From an uncultured marine group I thaumarchaeote (GTDB taxonomy: Archaea > Thermoproteota > Nitrososphaeria > Nitrososphaerales > Nitrosopumilaceae): 20,586 nucleotides of DNA. The notes below the pieces were generated by a model. It saw only the letters and a list, made by a program, of their open reading frames with translations, was not told the origin of the DNA and made no database searches. Every line of letters begins with the position of its first letter. Positions within the stretch are counted from its first letter, which is position 1. The position numbers and the translations under genes are program-made. Positions 6,833 through 14,939 of this stretch are shown here, piece after piece. The stretch lies in contig CABXKZ010000009.1 in the NCBI GenBank assembly GCA_902512865.1, positions 1-20,586 of the forward strand, in the 5' to 3' direction.

Positions 6833-7884
6833 GTTCCCTCACCAAGTAAGAAAATATTATTATGGCTAGATTCTTTTTTTGACAAAATTTTACAATTGTA
6901 CGCAATTATACTTTTTTCAATATTTATCCTTGAATTTATAGTACAATTTGACATAATAATTGAGTTTGAAATTTTACAGGATGAAATGTTACAATTATTT
7001 CCAATGGTCACATTTGGTCCAATTATTGAATTTGAGTCTATTTTACAATTTTCTCCAATTAACACAGGACCGATGATTTGAGTATCTTTTTCTAGTGTTG
7101 TTCCAGTTCCAATTGAAATTTTTCCTGAAATTTTACATGAAAAATTCGTTTCATCTGTTAACACGTCATCTAAATTTTCTAAAATTATTGTATTAGCTTT
7201 TATTATATCATCAGGTGTTCCAGTATCCTTCCAGAATTCCGTAATTATCTCAAAGTCTATTAACTTATTTTGTTCAATCATTAATTGCAAAGCATCGGCA
7301 ATTTCTAGTTCATTTCTCCATGATGGTTTTAGAGTTGGAAGAATATCAAAAAGCGTAGGAGTGAAAAAGTAAATCCCAGTTACAGCTAAATTTGATTCTG
7401 GGTTTTTTGGTTTTTCAACAATTTTAGTTATTTTTTTGTCATTTATTTCAGCTATTCCAAATTGAGTAGGATTATCAACGTTACATAATAGTAGAAATGC
7501 CTCCACCGAAGATTTTTCAAATTTATTTACTAAATCATTAATTGAACGAGTGATTATATTATCACCCAAAAACACAACAAATTTTTCATTTTTTATGAAA
7601 TCTTTACAGAGATTAATCGCATGAGCTATTCCCTTTGGTGCATCCTGTTCAATGAAAGTTGTTTTTACTCCAAAGGATGAACCGTCACCATAAAATTCAC
7701 GTACTTTGTTAGAACCTACACCTCCTATAACAATTGCAATATCAGTTATACCTGCACTTCTTATTGAATCAATACAATATTGAGACATTGGTTTATTTGC
7801 AATTGGAAGAAGTTGTTTTGGACCAGTATGTGTTAATGGTCTTAAACGAGTTCCATGTCCACCGTGTAAAATAATTCCTTTCAT
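6817..7884 (-). CDS. rmlA: Glucose-1-phosphate thymidylyltransferase, long form with beta-helix
   Basis: It makes dTDP-glucose (or UDP-glucose, as some archaeal homologues do) from glucose-1-phosphate in the cytoplasm. The N-terminal loop GGHGTRLRPLT at 8-18 is followed by GPKQLLPIANKP at 21-32; GDN stands at 107-109, EKP at 157-159 and FWKDTG at 217-222. After residue 250, isoleucine-rich hexapeptide repeats (e.g. GPVLIGENCKI, NVTIGNNCNI) form a left-handed beta-helix, as in the long-form family of about 355 residues. The usual AGG before the loop is HGG here. It is the last gene of rmlC-rmlB-rmlA, 30 bp after rmlB, with GGTG seven bases before the ATG. Confidence 0.92.
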   Translation of the reverse strand: MKGIILHGGHGTRLRPLTHTGPKQLLPIANKPMSQYCIDSIRSAGITDIAIVIGGVGSNKVREFYGDGSSFGVKTTFIEQDAPKGIAHAINLCKDFIKNEKFVVFLGDNIITRSINDLVNKFEKSSVEAFLLLCNVDNPTQFGIAEINDKKITKIVEKPKNPESNLAVTGIYFFTPTLFDILPTLKPSWRNELEIADALQLMIEQNKLIDFEIITEFWKDTGTPDDIIKANTIILENLDDVLTDETNFSCKISGKISIGTGTTLEKDTQIIGPVLIGENCKIDSNSIIGPNVTIGNNCNISSCKISNSIIMSNCTINSRINIEKSIIAYNCKILSKKESSHNNIFLLGEGTNIIL

Positions 7885-7914
7885 TTTTTCACCAATTGTT
7901 TCATTAAATAAAAA

Positions 7915-8901
7915 CTAATTTTTCCATGGAGTTGAGGCAAATAAATCAGATCCAAGTTCATTCCACCAATAATCATTTTTCATATACCAATCAATCGTTT
8001 CCTCTAAACTATCATCAAAATTTATTGATTCAGACCAATCTAACTCATTTCTAATTTTTGAAGAATCAAGACTGTATCGTAAATCATGACCAGGTCTATC
8101 ATCAACAAATTCAATTAGATCAGAAGAACGATCCATTTTTGCGAGTATTTTTTTTACAATTTCAATATTATTGATACTGTTATGAGCAGATATGTTGTAG
8201 GATTGTTGTGATTTTCCTTTATCTAAAATCTTTAGAATTGCAGCACAGTGATCGTTCACAAAAATCCAATCCCTGATATTTTTTCCATTTCCATAAACAG
8301 GTATTTTTTTATTTTGAGATGCCAAAATTATCGTTTTGGGAATTAGCTTTTCTGGAAACTGCATAGGACCGTAATTGTTTGTGCAACGTGTAATTATACA
8401 GTCTGTATCATATGTATTATTATAAGAATTAATAATTAATTCTGCAGAGGCTTTTGTGGCAGCATATGGATTGGATGGATTAAATTTATAATTTTCATCT
8501 GCATTATCATTTTCTAAGCTACCAAAAACTTCATCAGTAGAAATATGAATTAATTTCTTTTTTGTGTTTTTTATTATGTCAAGAATAGTATATGTTCCAC
8601 GTATATTGGAAACTAAAAATGGATTAGCATCCATAATGCTTCTGTCAACAAAAGATTCTGCTGCAAAATTTATTATAATATCAGAATCAGAAATTAATTT
8701 TTCCATTAACGGTTTGTTAGTAATATTACCTTTAACAAATTTATAATTAGGATTACTTTGTAGAGAATCCAAGCTTTTATGATTTGAACCAAATAACTCA
8801 GCATCGACGTTTGTTATTTCAAATTGAGGATTTTTGTGTAAAGCACTAATAATGAAATTACTACCTATGAAACCTAATCCTCCTGTAACAAGTAACTTCA
8901 T
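7915..8901 (-). CDS. rmlB: dTDP-glucose 4,6-dehydratase
   Basis: It converts dTDP-glucose to dTDP-4-keto-6-deoxyglucose using bound NAD+. The Rossmann motif GGLGFIG is at 7-13 from the chosen start, AAESFVDRSI at 80-89, STDEVFG at 121-127 with catalytic Asp and Glu, and YAATK at 146-150 (YxxxK). DRPGHDLRYSLD near the C-terminus is characteristic of RmlB. The histidine common in AESHVDRS is Phe here. A TTG at 8922 would add seven residues, but ATGATG at 8904-8899 fits the conserved MKLLVTGG start, and GGAGG lies just upstream. The stop of rmlC overlaps the first ATG (TAATG), so the two are translationally coupled. Confidence 0.92.
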   Translation of the reverse strand: MKLLVTGGLGFIGSNFIISALHKNPQFEITNVDAELFGSNHKSLDSLQSNPNYKFVKGNITNKPLMEKLISDSDIIINFAAESFVDRSIMDANPFLVSNIRGTYTILDIIKNTKKKLIHISTDEVFGSLENDNADENYKFNPSNPYAATKASAELIINSYNNTYDTDCIITRCTNNYGPMQFPEKLIPKTIILASQNKKIPVYGNGKNIRDWIFVNDHCAAILKILDKGKSQQSYNISAHNSINNIEIVKKILAKMDRSSDLIEFVDDRPGHDLRYSLDSSKIRNELDWSESINFDDSLEETIDWYMKNDYWWNELGSDLFASTPWKN

Positions 8902-8903
8902 CA

Positions 8904-9410
8904 TTATTCCTCCATGTTCCAATTAAATGGTTTTTTTGTTTTTGGATCGATAATAGATGAATCATTCCATTCTTTTCTTTCCTCATCAGGATTATCATAA
9001 TCATATAGATTGTTAATTAAATAGATTGTTTCAGACGTTTCATTTCCAATATTTTTTGTACCATGCCATAAATGACCAGGAATCATTATGAGTTTGGGGT
9101 TTTGTGAATTAGAGATTATTTCAACCAAATGACCAAATGATTTTGAATTTTTATCTCCATCATAGATACAAATTTTTAGAATTCCTTTACGAACAAACAA
9201 AAGATCAATCTGATTTTTTAGATGTCTGTGCCATGCACGGATTATTCCAGGCTTACTATCTGAAATAAGAAATTGTTTTGGGGTAAAATTTGGAATTATA
9301 TCATTCCAATCCTGTCTGAAAAATTCTCCTAAGAAGCCTCTATCATCAAAATGTAGTTGTGGTATAATTTGTTTTATGCCTAGATCATATTCTTTAATTT
9401 CTGGTTTCAT
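8904..9410 (-). CDS. rmlC: RmlC-like dTDP-4-keto-6-deoxysugar epimerase, divergent subgroup (168 aa)
   Basis: A cupin-fold protein of RmlC size. DDRGFLGEF at 22-30, IPGHLWHG at 110-117 and an EERKEWND ending at 143-150 all match RmlC landmarks. The catalytic-His region reads RAWHRH (58-63) followed by NQIDL, where true RmlC has RGLHYQ and a QxKL lysine. This places it in the more distant RmlC-related group, which may perform 3,5- or single epimerisation, or another cupin reaction. It starts the rmlC-rmlB-rmlA operon and overlaps rmlB, which supports action on the RmlB product. The ATG at 9410 is well placed. The family is sure; the precise reaction is not. Confidence 0.8.
   Translation of the reverse strand: MKPEIKEYDLGIKQIIPQLHFDDRGFLGEFFRQDWNDIIPNFTPKQFLISDSKPGIIRAWHRHLKNQIDLLFVRKGILKICIYDGDKNSKSFGHLVEIISNSQNPKLIMIPGHLWHGTKNIGNETSETIYLINNLYDYDNPDEERKEWNDSSIIDPKTKKPFNWNMEE
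8909..8913 (-). promoter_or_regulatory. Shine-Dalgarno GGAGG of rmlB
   Basis: GGAGG inside the last codons of rmlC is 4 bases from the ATG at 8904 and 7 bases from the ATG at 8901. The better spacing to 8901 supports the start chosen for rmlB. Confidence 0.55.
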
Positions 9411-9424
9411 AGAAAAAAAATGTC

Positions 9425-9453
9425 TTGATTAGTTATTATTGTTTAGTAATCAA
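9425..9453. repeat. 7-bp inverted repeat between divergent operons
   Basis: TTGATTA (9425-9431) and TAATCAA (9447-9453) are perfect inverted arms 15 bp apart. They are centred in the 71-bp gap between divergent rmlC (start 9410) and the GT2 gene (start 9482). The layout resembles a dimeric-regulator operator between two promoters, but no regulator gene is present and the arms are AT-rich. Confidence 0.3.
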
Positions 9454-9481
9454 TTATTAGATAGAAAATTGAGTTTTATTT

Positions 9482-10534
9482 ATGGAAAAGGGGTTGACGT
9501 CAATAATTATTCTAAATTACAATGGAAAAAATTTTCTTGAGAATTGTATTAATTCTATAAAAGAAGAAACAAATGGTAATTTTGAGATTATAATTGTAGA
9601 TAATGCATCTCCAGATAATAGCGGACGAGAAATGGGATTGAAATACTCCGACTGCAAGTTTATTTTAAATGATAAAAATGTTGGAGTTCCAGAAGGATTA
9701 AACATTGGTATAAAAAATTCGTCCGGAGAATTCATTATTTTAATGAATAATGATGTTAAAGTAACAGATGGATGGTTAGATAAATTTTTTCAAGCATACA
9801 AAAAAAATGGTATGGCGTTATATCAACCAAAATTTCTTAAAATGAAAAATCCAGAAATTTTAGATGGGACGGGAGACATGATCAATCTTTTTGGATTTGG
9901 ATTTGCTAGGGCAAAGGGACAAATTGATAAAGGATTGTATGAGGAAGTTGAAGAGATTAGCTATGCATCTGGAACATGTATGTTTTTACCAAGAAAAATT
10001 GTAGAAGAAATTGGTTATTTTGATCATATATTATTTGCATATCATGAAGAGTTAGATTTTGGATGGAGGGCAAGATTATGCGGATACAAATCATACTATG
10101 TTCCTCAATCAATAATTCATCATTTTGGTAGCGCAGGATGGGGATGGTCAAGTCAAAAGTATTATTTTTTAGAAAGAAACAGATGGCTGGTTTTATTAAA
10201 AAATTATTCATTGAAAACAATTACTAAATTATTTCCATCATTACTATTACTTGAAATTATAATGATTGGTTTTTTTGCAAAAAAAGGAATTTTAAGAAAA
10301 AAAATTCAGAGTTATGGAAGTATCATTAAGTTATATAATCAGATAAGAAAAGAACGAAAAAAAATTCAAAGTATGAGAAAAATATCAGATGAACAGATCA
10401 TGAAAAATTTTTGTTGTAATATGTATATTCCACCGGAATCAGAAGAGGAAGAACATATGAAGAGTTTTAACAATATATTGATAAAATTAGCAAAAGTTAG
10501 TGGATTTTATAAAAAAGTGAGAATTGTAGAGTAA
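9482..10534 (+). CDS. GT2-family glycosyltransferase (rhamnosyltransferase-like), 350 aa
   Basis: It has a GT-A fold. SIIILNYNGKNFLENC at the N-terminus, VDNAS at 39-43 for nucleotide binding, NND at 89-91 in the DxD place, and HEELDFGWR at 188-196 (the ED-type catalytic region) are clear. A hydrophobic stretch at about 250-267 could anchor it to the membrane, as in WbbL-like enzymes. It probably transfers a deoxysugar such as the dTDP-sugar made by the divergent rml operon; that is inferred from position. It is the first gene of the five-gene plus-strand run to 15947, 32 bp before the C-methyltransferase. The ATG has no Shine-Dalgarno, so a leaderless message is possible. Confidence 0.85.
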   Translation: MEKGLTSIIILNYNGKNFLENCINSIKEETNGNFEIIIVDNASPDNSGREMGLKYSDCKFILNDKNVGVPEGLNIGIKNSSGEFIILMNNDVKVTDGWLDKFFQAYKKNGMALYQPKFLKMKNPEILDGTGDMINLFGFGFARAKGQIDKGLYEEVEEISYASGTCMFLPRKIVEEIGYFDHILFAYHEELDFGWRARLCGYKSYYVPQSIIHHFGSAGWGWSSQKYYFLERNRWLVLLKNYSLKTITKLFPSLLLLEIIMIGFFAKKGILRKKIQSYGSIIKLYNQIRKERKKIQSMRKISDEQIMKNFCCNMYIPPESEEEEHMKSFNNILIKLAKVSGFYKKVRIVE

Positions 10535-10566
10535 TCATTATACAAATAGAAAAAAAGCCATAATTC

Positions 10567-11811
10567 ATGATGTACAAATTTAAGAAAAACTGCAGATTAT
10601 GTTCAAATAATAAGTTTGAATTGGTGTTAGATTTAGGAAGACAGCCACCATCAAATTCATTTTTAACAAGAAATCAGTTGGGAAAAAGTGAAAAAAAATT
10701 TCCACTACGACTTTATATTTGTAAAAAATGTCATCATTTACAACTTTTAGATGTTGTAGATAAAAAATATCTATTCTCTAATTATCATTATCTGACAAGT
10801 GCAAACAAACCAATTATCAACCATTTTGAAAAATATGCAGATGATATGTATAAAAAAATTTTGAAGAATAGAGAAGATCCATTTGTTGTTGAAATTGGAA
10901 GTAATGATGGAACACTCTTAAAAAAGATGTTAAAATACAATGTAGATGTTTTAGGAATTGAACCAGCAAAAAATTTAGCCCTGATTTCTAAAAAATCTAA
11001 AATTAAAACTGAAAATAATTTTTTTAATGTTGATATTGCAAAGAAAATTTCAAAAATGAAAAAAGTTGATTTAGTTTTAGCAAATAATGTTTTAGGACAT
11101 GTTGATAATTTACATGAGTTCATTAACGGTGTATCAAAATTATTAAAAAATGACGGGGTATTTGTTTTTGAAGTTCCACATGCGCTGGATTTAATTAAAA
11201 AATTAGAATTTGATACAATTTACCATGAACATATTTCCTATTTTTCATTAATACCATTAATAAAGTGGTTAAACAAGTATGATTTAGAAATTTTTAACGT
11301 AGAGAGAAAAAATGTTCATGGTGGAACAATACGAGTATTTGTTTCTAGAAAAAATAATTTTAAAATAATGAAATCAGTTAAAAAAATCAAAATATTAGAA
11401 AAAGAATATGGTATGAATAAACTTGAAACCTATAAAAATTTCCAAAAAAAAATTTATGAGTTAAAAAAGGCATTACAAAAGAAAATTAAAAATTTAAAAA
11501 ATGAAAAAAATATAATTTTTGGTTATGGTGCACCAGCAAAAGGTAATGTTCTATTAAATTTCTGTGAAATAGACAATAATATTTTAGAATTCATTACAGA
11601 TACAACAATTTTAAAACAAGGTAAATTTACACCTGGAACAAAAATAAAAATTATTAATCCAAAAAAACTTCCAAAGAAAAATAACATGATGGTCGGACTT
11701 TTACTTGCATGGAATTATAAAAATGAAATAATAAAAAATGAAAAAATATTTTTAAAAAATGGAGGTAGGTTCTTGATACCAATACCAAATCCCAAAATAA
11801 TAAGTAAATAA
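10567..11811 (+). CDS. NDP-hexose C-methyltransferase (TylC3/NovU type), 414 aa
   Basis: It shows the three-part layout of this family: an N-terminal zinc domain (Cys9, Cys12, Cys52, Cys55), a SAM domain (EIGSNDG at 109-115, IEP at 131-133), and a C-terminal domain containing FGYGAPAKGN. The YHEH at 219-222, His178 and Tyr73 sit at spacings that match, with a constant offset of three, the active-site Tyr, His and Tyr-x-Glu-His residues I recall for the sugar 3'-C-methyltransferases TcaB9 and KijD1. It adds a methyl to a ring carbon next to the keto group of an NDP-4-keto-6-deoxysugar, which the neighbouring RmlB would supply. The protein is very lysine-rich. It begins ATGATG; M1 or M2 may be used. 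Confidence 0.85.
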   Translation: MMYKFKKNCRLCSNNKFELVLDLGRQPPSNSFLTRNQLGKSEKKFPLRLYICKKCHHLQLLDVVDKKYLFSNYHYLTSANKPIINHFEKYADDMYKKILKNREDPFVVEIGSNDGTLLKKMLKYNVDVLGIEPAKNLALISKKSKIKTENNFFNVDIAKKISKMKKVDLVLANNVLGHVDNLHEFINGVSKLLKNDGVFVFEVPHALDLIKKLEFDTIYHEHISYFSLIPLIKWLNKYDLEIFNVERKNVHGGTIRVFVSRKNNFKIMKSVKKIKILEKEYGMNKLETYKNFQKKIYELKKALQKKIKNLKNEKNIIFGYGAPAKGNVLLNFCEIDNNILEFITDTTILKQGKFTPGTKIKIINPKKLPKKNNMMVGLLLAWNYKNEIIKNEKIFLKNGGRFLIPIPNPKIISK

Positions 11812-11821
11812 GAAAGGGATC

Positions 11822-13708
11822 ATGATGGAAAAAAAAATATATTTTATTTCAAATACAAGTGATCTATCAAATATTCAAAATACCAATGAAGAGATATTTA
11901 CATTTGATTATAAATCACATAAAATTCTACAAAATTTAAAAATTGAACACATAGTTGCTGAAAATTTTTTAGATTTTGATAAACGTTCACAAGTTTTTGA
12001 ACAAGCTAAAAAATTTGAAAATTGGTATGATGATACATCTTTAGAAAATTTTGAGTTGGAAGGATACAATATATTTTCGCTATTAGATGGAATTGAATTT
12101 CATACATTAATGATGGAAAAATTAATTCTTTTGTGGACTGTAAAAAAAATTTTGGAGGAAAAACAACCAAATAGAATTATTTGTCCTTATGAAATGAGAA
12201 AAATAATTCAAGTTTTGGATCATGAGAATAAGATAAAATTGGAATTTAATTCCAACGAAGAGAATAAAAAATTATTCTGGGATTCAATAAATGTTAAACA
12301 TAATATTGGAGGAAAACCAATTTCAATAAAAATTTCAAGAAATAAGTATAATACATTAAAAAATCTCCTCGACAAATTTGTAGGATTAACTTTCAGATTG
12401 TGGTTTAATTTTAAAAATAAAAATAAAAAAACAATTTTGCTTCTAGAGATGTATCCTCCAATATACAAAGATTTGATTGAGAATCTAAAAAATGAAAATT
12501 ATAATATAATAATCATTAACAGAAGAAGACCAGTTACATTAGAAAAAGAATCAATAGATATTTTAAAAAATTCTGATTGCAAAATAATTTCTGAAAAAGA
12601 CTTATTTGAAAAGTCAGATATGGATAAAATTTTAAAATATAGTCATAAATTTTCACAAAAAATTAATGATATATGGGAACATGATGTAGGTTTTCAAAAA
12701 ATTTTTAAGATAGATGACACAATTTTTTGGACAATAATAAAAGATGAGTTAAAAGAGGTGTTTCAAAAAAGGATCAAAGAATATGTTAAATTAGTATTTT
12801 TTACGAAAAGAGTATTTCAAAAAATTAATGTTACACGAATTTTATCACTTTATGAAAGTGGTGAAACCGAAAAAGCATTTTTAAAAAATAAGAATGAGAA
12901 AATTGAGTCGTTTTTATTAGAACATGGTTTTTCTACTCTAACTAATGAAAGTAAAAAATATGGAATGTTAGGTTCGTATGATGATTTTACAGACAAAATT
13001 GTTGTTTGGAGTGAATTTCAAAAAGAGTTTTTAATATCAAAGTACAAAATATCCCCAAAAAGAGTTTTACCAATTGGAAGTCCAAGACATGATATTTTAA
13101 CCAGAAAAGTCCAATTCAAACAAAAAAATGAAAAAATTTCCATATTGATAGCCCCAACCCCTATTACACAGTTACAAGGATATGATACAACACAAATTCA
13201 TGAGAGGTTTGAATATGTTATTAAAAATCTTGTAAAACAATTACAAAATGAAAATGTAAATCTTATTTTCAAAATTCATCCTAGTCAGTCAGAGCATAAT
13301 AATGAAATTGTAGAAATAATTGAAAAATATATTAAAAAACCAACAATATATCTTCTAAATCCAGTTGCTGACTTGATTGAATCATCTGATTTAGTTGTAA
13401 CTATAACACCAGAAGGTTGGGCTCCATCCACAATTATGCTTGAAAGTATGATTTTAGGAAAACCTGCATTGAATATAATTTTAGATGAAAAAATTTATGA
13501 TTTTGAATATATTAAAATGAATGCGGCAATTGCATCTTCTTTTGATTCATTTGCAAAAGTACTTTCGAAATTGATTAATGATGTAGAATATAGGAATGAA
13601 ATTAGTTCCAACGGATTATTATTTACTAAAAAATTTCTTTGTAATTATGGAAATTCCTCTAAAATTTTGGCTGATCTTTTAACATATAAAAAACTGAATA
13701 ATACATAA
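11822..13708 (+). CDS. Large GT-B-like surface-carbohydrate protein (628 aa), putative glycosyltransferase
   Basis: Not recognised as a named enzyme. The C-terminal half looks like a GT-B nucleotide-binding domain related to capsule-synthesis, CDP-glycerol transferase and UDP-GlcNAc 2-epimerase-like proteins: LLEHGFS at 365-371, VVWSEFQKEFL at 394-404, GSPRHD at 419-424, KIHPSQSE at 484-491, and TPEGWAPSTIMLESM at 529-543 followed by GKPALNI. The N-terminal half (1-200) has no visible motif and is separated by a basic asparagine/lysine-rich linker (about 190-205). No membrane helix is evident. It lies 10 bp after the C-methyltransferase and 35 bp before the amidotransferase, so it may attach one of the special sugars, for example the nonulosonate. 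Confidence in a transferase role is moderate; the substrate is unknown. Confidence 0.65.
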   Translation: MMEKKIYFISNTSDLSNIQNTNEEIFTFDYKSHKILQNLKIEHIVAENFLDFDKRSQVFEQAKKFENWYDDTSLENFELEGYNIFSLLDGIEFHTLMMEKLILLWTVKKILEEKQPNRIICPYEMRKIIQVLDHENKIKLEFNSNEENKKLFWDSINVKHNIGGKPISIKISRNKYNTLKNLLDKFVGLTFRLWFNFKNKNKKTILLLEMYPPIYKDLIENLKNENYNIIIINRRRPVTLEKESIDILKNSDCKIISEKDLFEKSDMDKILKYSHKFSQKINDIWEHDVGFQKIFKIDDTIFWTIIKDELKEVFQKRIKEYVKLVFFTKRVFQKINVTRILSLYESGETEKAFLKNKNEKIESFLLEHGFSTLTNESKKYGMLGSYDDFTDKIVVWSEFQKEFLISKYKISPKRVLPIGSPRHDILTRKVQFKQKNEKISILIAPTPITQLQGYDTTQIHERFEYVIKNLVKQLQNENVNLIFKIHPSQSEHNNEIVEIIEKYIKKPTIYLLNPVADLIESSDLVVTITPEGWAPSTIMLESMILGKPALNIILDEKIYDFEYIKMNAAIASSFDSFAKVLSKLINDVEYRNEISSNGLLFTKKFLCNYGNSSKILADLLTYKKLNNT

Positions 13709-13713
13709 AATGG

Positions 13714-13722
13714 CTTAAATAT
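13714..13722 (+). promoter_or_regulatory. TATA-like box of a possible leaderless promoter
   Basis: CTTAAATAT at 13714-13722 is centred 26 bp before the ATG at 13744, the spacing expected for an archaeal promoter that starts transcription at the start codon. No Shine-Dalgarno precedes that ATG. Two TGGCT copies flank the box, 12 bp apart. It would give the amidotransferase-dehydratase pair its own promoter inside the plus-strand run. Confidence 0.4.
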
Positions 13723-13743
13723 TGGCTAGAAAATTCTGATTAG

Positions 13744-14883
13744 ATGAGATACTGTAGAAAATGCCTGTATCCTAATACAAAACCACAACTTGAATTCAAT
13801 GATGATGAAATTTGTAGTGCGTGTACAAATAACGAATTAAAAGAAACAATTGATTGGGGTAATAAAAGAAATGAATTTAAGCAAATTCTTGAAAAAAATA
13901 GAAGTAAAGATGGTAGTACATATGATTGTATAATACCTGTTAGTGGCGGTAAAGATTCAACTTATCAAACATATGTAATCAAAGAAGAATTTGGGCTTAA
14001 TCCTCTTGTTGTAAACTTTCATCCACTTGATCAAACTGATATTGGAAGAAAAAATCTTGAGAACTTGAAGAAACTAGGTGTAGATTGTTTAGAATTTTCG
14101 CCAAATCCGAACATATACCTAAAGCTAGCTAAATATGGATTAACTGAGTTAGGTGATTTTCAATGGCCAGAACATATTGGAATATTCACTACTCCTGTAC
14201 AAGTTGCAGTCAAATATAAAATTCCTCTAATAATTTGGGGAGAAAATCCACAACTTGAATATGGTCAAACAACAGATATCGATAAAGAAACAATTCTTGA
14301 TCGCGAGTGGACAGAAAAGAATGGGGGATATTTCCTTGAAAAAATAAAACCACATGATATGACAAAATATGGATTTAGTATGAGTGACTTGAAACCATAT
14401 TTGTATCCCTCAGATGATGAAATAAAAAAAGTTGGAGTAACAGGAATCTTTCTTGGAACATATCTTAAATGGGATATTTTTAAGCAACTTGAACTTGTGA
14501 AAACATTAGGATTCTCTGAAAATGATGAAACCAAGGAAGGAACATATGACAAATGGGAAAATCTTGATGTTTATTTTACAGGATTTCATGATTACTTCAA
14601 ATTTCTAAAATATGGTTTTGGACGAACAACAGATCATACTTCAATCGAAATTAGATATGGAAGAATGAATAGAGAAAAAGGAATTGAACTTGTTAAAATG
14701 CATGAAGGTAAAATTCCTAGAAGATACTTGAAAGAGTTTTTGAATGCAGCTGATATTACGATGAATGAATTTGAAGATATTTGTGATAAATTTACTAATA
14801 AAGAATTATTTCAAACGGATCAAAATGGAAAACTCATAAAGGATAAAGATGGTAATTTGACATTAAAAGAAGAAATTACCTAA
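13744..14883 (+). CDS. N-acetyl-sugar amidotransferase (WbpG/PseA family), 379 aa
   Basis: The N-terminus carries two zinc-type pairs, CRKC (Cys4, Cys7) and CSAC (Cys24, Cys27). The PP-loop ATP-pyrophosphatase motif SGGKDS follows at 67-72. Length and layout match the N-acetyl sugar amidotransferase family. Known members turn an acetamido group into an acetamidino group on sugars such as pseudaminic acid (PseA) or on the Pseudomonas O-antigen sugar (WbpG). Ammonia comes from a HisH-like glutaminase and HisF-like partner in the WbpG case; neither is encoded in the window. It is followed 56 bp later by the dehydratase that begins nonulosonate synthesis, so action on that sugar is the natural guess. 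Confidence 0.85.
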   Translation: MRYCRKCLYPNTKPQLEFNDDEICSACTNNELKETIDWGNKRNEFKQILEKNRSKDGSTYDCIIPVSGGKDSTYQTYVIKEEFGLNPLVVNFHPLDQTDIGRKNLENLKKLGVDCLEFSPNPNIYLKLAKYGLTELGDFQWPEHIGIFTTPVQVAVKYKIPLIIWGENPQLEYGQTTDIDKETILDREWTEKNGGYFLEKIKPHDMTKYGFSMSDLKPYLYPSDDEIKKVGVTGIFLGTYLKWDIFKQLELVKTLGFSENDETKEGTYDKWENLDVYFTGFHDYFKFLKYGFGRTTDHTSIEIRYGRMNREKGIELVKMHEGKIPRRYLKEFLNAADITMNEFEDICDKFTNKELFQTDQNGKLIKDKDGNLTLKEEIT

Positions 14884-14939
14884 ATTGGTGATTAGTAATT
14901 CTAAGTAAGGTTTTTTAGAATAACTAGGGCTGATATTTC

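Noticed and set aside
8902..8922. TTG at 8922 as the start of rmlB
   Set aside because: It adds seven non-family residues; ATGATG with GGAGG upstream fits the conserved RmlB N-terminus.
11822..13708. The GT-B-like protein as the missing PseG hydrolase
   Set aside because: PseG is also GT-B-fold, but this protein is about twice as long and its motifs look more like transferase and capsule proteins; no PseG-specific signature was seen.
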